Source of the DNA: Pomacea canaliculata
Lineage: Eukaryota > Mollusca > Gastropoda > Architaenioglossa > Ampullariidae
DNA length: 64,000 nt
Direction: 5' to 3'
Assembly (NCBI RefSeq): GCF_003073045.1
Contig: NC_037600.1
Span: 15,516,352-15,580,351, forward strand
Part shown: positions 60,745 to 64,000 of the stretch, piece after piece
How the letters are laid out: every line of letters starts with the position of its first letter
Numbering within the stretch: the first letter of the stretch is position 1
Translations under genes and position numbers: made by a program
The notes under the pieces: model-generated
Databases searched by the model: none
What the model was told of the DNA's origin: nothing
What the model saw: only the letters and a program-made list of their open reading frames with translations

Positions 60745-60920
60745 ACATGTCGATCCTGTCTCGACATTTCACTCTGGTCGAGTAAATGCCATTCCGGGTC
60801 AGCTTTTGCGGTGACCTTGTTCGAGTCAATGCAATCTTTCGGCCTGCTGGCTGGCTCATTAGTCACGTGATGGGGAAATCACGTGACTAGTCTCGTGATT
60901 AAACACGAATAGTCTAGAGT
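60745..60920. repeat. Hairpin/SINE-like repeat with perfect 12-bp inverted arms
   Basis: Arms tagtcacgtgat (60860-60871) and atcacgtgacta (60878-60889) flank ggggaa. Upstream in the repeat are gtcgatcctgtctcgacatt and a gctggctggctcatta block. About nine related copies occur in the window, two positions per unit; most have only one good arm. Each arm contains the E-box core cacgtg. Confidence 0.7.
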
Positions 60921-61973
60921 CTAGAGTTTTTATTTCTCGTGGAAAAGACAGCGGTATATACGGATTTCTTATCAGAATCAGAGCATTAATAGATGAATGC
61001 TAAAATGAGACTGAGAATAATGTTTGTTTGTTCTTGGGCAACTCACTTAAACCGTTCCGTCAGTTATGTTCCGGAGTGATTTATTGGTTGATTGATTGAC
61101 CAATGCTTAAATTAAAGGATATGGACATTTATACAATAATTTACATTAATTTCTTAAAAAGGACATTCAATTATTTATTATTATCTGACTATCGCAACTC
61201 CGATAACAAAACATATACAGCATCATTAAAAAAATTTCGACACGAAATTTACAAGAAGATGAAGTAAATCTACCAGTAAATAACATCACATAAATATCGT
61301 TTTGCCTCGGGTACTGAAACAAAATTTAACCGAAAAACCATCTGACCATTCTAAAAACATTCTGTGTAAGGTAAAAATATAGTAAGTCGACAAAAAACAA
61401 CACTGATATTTTCAAATCAAACAGAGATAAGTCACAGTACATAGTCCCGACTTCCTCAACATGTGCTGCTATAAACACTTAGAGGCAACAAGAGAAGTAA
61501 AAATTAGCTACAGATTGATACCTGATAATCTATAATTATATATCTACTGAGATAAACTGATAATCTAACAATACCGATAAACCAAAGAAAAACAGCGGTA
61601 AAAGAGAAAGTACACTGGTTCTTTAAACACCAATTACGTACATTTTAATTACATGGTTCGAGGAATTTCAACTTGTTTAAATGGTAATATGAAAGTAATT
61701 TAATATATTCAGTACACGTGTAGGTTTTTGTTTTCATGAATAAAACATGTAAGAAGCCAAAGGTGGCGTAATAGTCTATATGAAAGACAAATACAAAGCT
61801 CTTCCAGCCTCTTGCTGATAAACAAAACCGGGTGTTGATAAGAGACAGAGTCTTTTAAGTAAGTTGCAAAATTCTTCTTAAAAAATGATTAGGAGTCTCT
61901 TACCAAAGCATTTCTGACTTGGTCATGAGCAGAGGGGACAGGCTGCAGCCTCTTCCTGTACCTTTTGTGTTCA

Positions 61974-63447
61974 TCACTTTGCACTCTTTTTGAGAGTTCC
62001 TTTAGTTCGGTAAAATGTGATCTTCTCCAAGCACTGGAAACGTCAAGTGTCATATATATAAACATAGAACAATTTTAGTATCACTGTGTTACATTATTTT
62101 ATAGTTTAGGCAGGGGCATGTAGTCTGAAATACAGTTTGTGGACTGACCTGTTTCTTGAGTGTTTCTATTGACCTGTATTCGGCAAACGTTCCACGAGCT
62201 CCTTTCAGTTTCTGTTCCGCCAGATCCACCAGCTCTCCGTTAATAGAAAGGTTTTCCAAATCGTTTACTTTATTTATCAGTTGTTCTTTGTTCGTTTCCT
62301 TCAGTTTTTCATTGACCTTCTGCCACGTCTGTTAAAAACCAAATAGTAATGTTTCTCAGCCACTAACTGGAGCAAAGAAAACCTCTAAATCATCCGCATC
62401 TTGATATATTGAACACATGCTAAAAAAATTTAATTTTACAGTATCCTTACACAAAAGTTGTAATAAAATTATCAATACAATATTTTTATCATTAGTGTAA
62501 TCAAGATAACTCAGAACTACAAAATTATATCTCATATCACTGAATACGGTTCAGTAGTGTACTTCTCTGTTGTAACTGCTGGTATCCCAAAAGATCACAC
62601 ATGAGAAAATGATGAAAAGAATTAGTGAAAGTGAAGTGTACCTACGCGGTTTTCAATCTCACAAGACTGAACACGTACATAATGATTTCAAGGGTACACA
62701 GTAGCACCCATTATTGTGTACATTAATGTACACCGTGTACTCACGTCAAGTTCCTCCTCGTTTTCTCCAATCAGAATGAAGGCTGCAACGATGACGTCAC
62801 AGACGTGGTCTGGAAGTCTTCCCCCCGTCGCCTCGTCTTTTTTCCTGAGGGACTGCACCATCTTTTTCATTTCTTCCTGGCCCTCTTCGAACCAAGCCTG
62901 TTCCCGAGCCATTTGACTGACACAGGTGTTGTCTATTTTCTTGAAGCATGCACGGAGTTCTTCCAAGTTATTACTTTTAAAGGCTTTTTCCACTTCTGCA
63001 CAGATAAATTGTACACAGATACACATACCCATATCTACACATACAAACTACGTGCAGAAACAGCCACGTGTACCAATTAGTGAGTCCCTAGTGTTATACT
63101 CTCCACACAAAAGCAAGTTTTATTTCGAATTCAAAATATATGTTCGTACCTTTATGAAACAGTGTCACTAGAATTTTCTTGGCGTCCTTAATGTCTCCTT
63201 TGTTCTGAAGGTTTGCAGCCTCGCACTTTTCGAGTCTTTGATTCAGCTCATCCAAGTTTCCTTCCTGTGCAGAAACACGCAATTCCTCTACCATACGTTT
63301 GTAGGATGTTTGCTTGGCTCGTATTTTTTTGTCTAATAACGGGTCTTTAATATCAGCCCTCTCGTCCTTTGAGGCAACTTTCTCTAACATCTCTGCGTCA
63401 TCCTTGCCAACAGAGACCCAAGCATCTTCGTGGAACTGTAACTTTTT
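61974..63447 (-). CDS. KY-5: 3' end of a further KY/hillarin-like gene (cut by window edge)
   Basis: Exons 63150-63447, 62745-62995, 62149-62328 and 61974-62033 join in phase and encode the helical tail (about 262 residues), ending TLKKSAK then TGA. The remainder of the gene lies beyond 64000. It is the most diverged of the readable copies, for example LLDKKIRAKQTSYKRMVEEL in the first tail exon and NKVNDLENLSINGELVDLAE in the third, and the third exon uses CAG|GTCAGTCC where others have CAA|GTAAGTCC. The frame is fully open, which supports the helical exons as real coding sequence. Confidence 0.8.
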
Positions 63448-64000
63448 CTGTAAAAAAGAAATATTTGTATTTTATGTAGCTCAGTAAATACTACTGGTAT
63501 ATTTACATGAGGTCCAAGCGAAAATAAATTCGATACTTTTTTTAAACACAGAATATTTCAATTAGAACTCTTCATATTATCAAGAAAAGATTATCGGGCA
63601 GCTCAAAAATATCAGTTCTCATGGTGGAGTGAGAGTATCTCAAATCTCAGAAAATTTCACATTTATGCCGCCTGCAATAGCCAGAGCCTAATTTTACATG
63701 CTACAACAAATAACAGAAAAAGATAATACTGCGTTACTGTCAAATATTATGTCTAAAAGTATTCAGTACAATACACTCCTCTTGGTATATCATATGCATT
63801 CGACATGCATCATAAAATAAATCAAATACGTATGAATATATGTGAAATTAAAGAGACAACACAAAAACAGCAATAACATGAATTTTCATTTTGATTAGTT
63901 TCCTATTTATATAATTATGACTTATAGCATTATTTGTTTAACGACCGATGACTACCAAAATTCTTCTTATGACTGTCTTATACAGACTAATTTTTTTTTC
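63448..64000. other. KY-5 intron, running off the window
   Basis: AT-rich sequence homologous to the intron between the second KY beta exon and the first tail exon (23621-24501, 37796-38635). No exon is seen before the edge. Confidence 0.6.

Larger units (their letters stand above)
1..64000 (-). repeat. Tandem array of ~13-15 kb gene-bearing units
   Basis: The same ordered set of landmarks recurs about every 13-15 kb. In minus orientation these are a 5' block, a CA microsatellite, nine KY-type exons, a 3' flank with an internal duplication and, in some units, an exonuclease-like exon followed by an 18-20 bp minisatellite. KY stop codons lie at 20423, 36297, 48974 and 61974, with a decayed equivalent near 6.79k. 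Introns and flanks align as well as exons, which shows duplication of whole genomic segments rather than retrocopies. U3 and U5 share a variant 3' flank (34.61-35.3k and 60.66-61.4k), while U2 and U4 share another (17.1-17.5k with 47.1-47.5k; 19.3-19.6k with 47.8-48.1k). Units differ by insertions and deletions listed separately. Confidence 0.95.

Noticed and set aside
1..64000. CRISPR array, operons, rRNA genes or bacterial insertion sequences
   Set aside because: None seen. Introns, microsatellites and eukaryotic transposons mark this as animal nuclear DNA; the tandem repeats are too long or too irregular for CRISPR.

Overview
This window is animal nuclear DNA: AT-rich, intron-dense, full of simple repeats and DNA transposons, with spliced genes and no sign of bacterial gene organisation. 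The gene family and the repeat types fit a lophotrochozoan invertebrate, most likely a mollusc. That assignment is inference and is not proven by the sequence.

The whole window is one tandem array of a roughly 13-15 kb unit, read in the minus orientation. Taking a short conserved block as the unit edge (about 0.42-0.56k, 15.46-15.58k, 30.56-30.68k, 45.67-45.80k and 58.90-59.02k), the units are U1 0.57-15.5k, U2 15.5-30.7k, U3 30.7-45.8k, U4 45.8-59.0k and a partial U5 from 59.0k to the end. Each full unit carries a multi-exon gene of the kyphoscoliosis-peptidase / hillarin type (transglutaminase-like core plus KY beta domains). I could follow nine exons by splice sites, with phases that agree. 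The protein ends in a helical tail that resembles the stalk region of dynein heavy chains. KY-2 (28174 to 20423) and KY-3 (43751 to 36297) are open from the first exon I can place to the stop codon, 759 and 758 residues. KY-4 (55678 to 48974) is open except where small indels break two helical exons. KY-1 (about 13.6k to 6.8k) is heavily damaged. KY-5 enters from the right edge and only its last four exons are inside. The exons upstream of the first recognised one, and the start codon, are not resolved.

The three transglutaminase-type catalytic positions (Cys, His, Asp) are all replaced in every readable copy, so the array appears to encode pseudoenzymes: probably structural or scaffold proteins rather than peptidases.

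Downstream of the KY stop codon, U1, U2 and U4 also hold a single long exon of a DEDDh-exonuclease-like domain, intact only in U4 (46787-47369). It lacks one expected catalytic Asp. U3 lost this exon by a visible deletion, and I do not find it in U5.

Mobile DNA explains much of the length difference between units: a 1637-bp hAT element with an 8-bp target duplication in an intron of KY-2, itself hit by a 227-bp MITE; a 524-bp inverted-repeat element in KY-3; GC-rich hAT-like ends in U1 and U2; and a SINE-like repeat in the same KY intron of all four copies. Two zones (about 1-20k and 48.1-50.6k) are dense in one- to few-base indels relative to sister units. That pattern may be residual long-read assembly error rather than decay, so pseudogene calls there are provisional.
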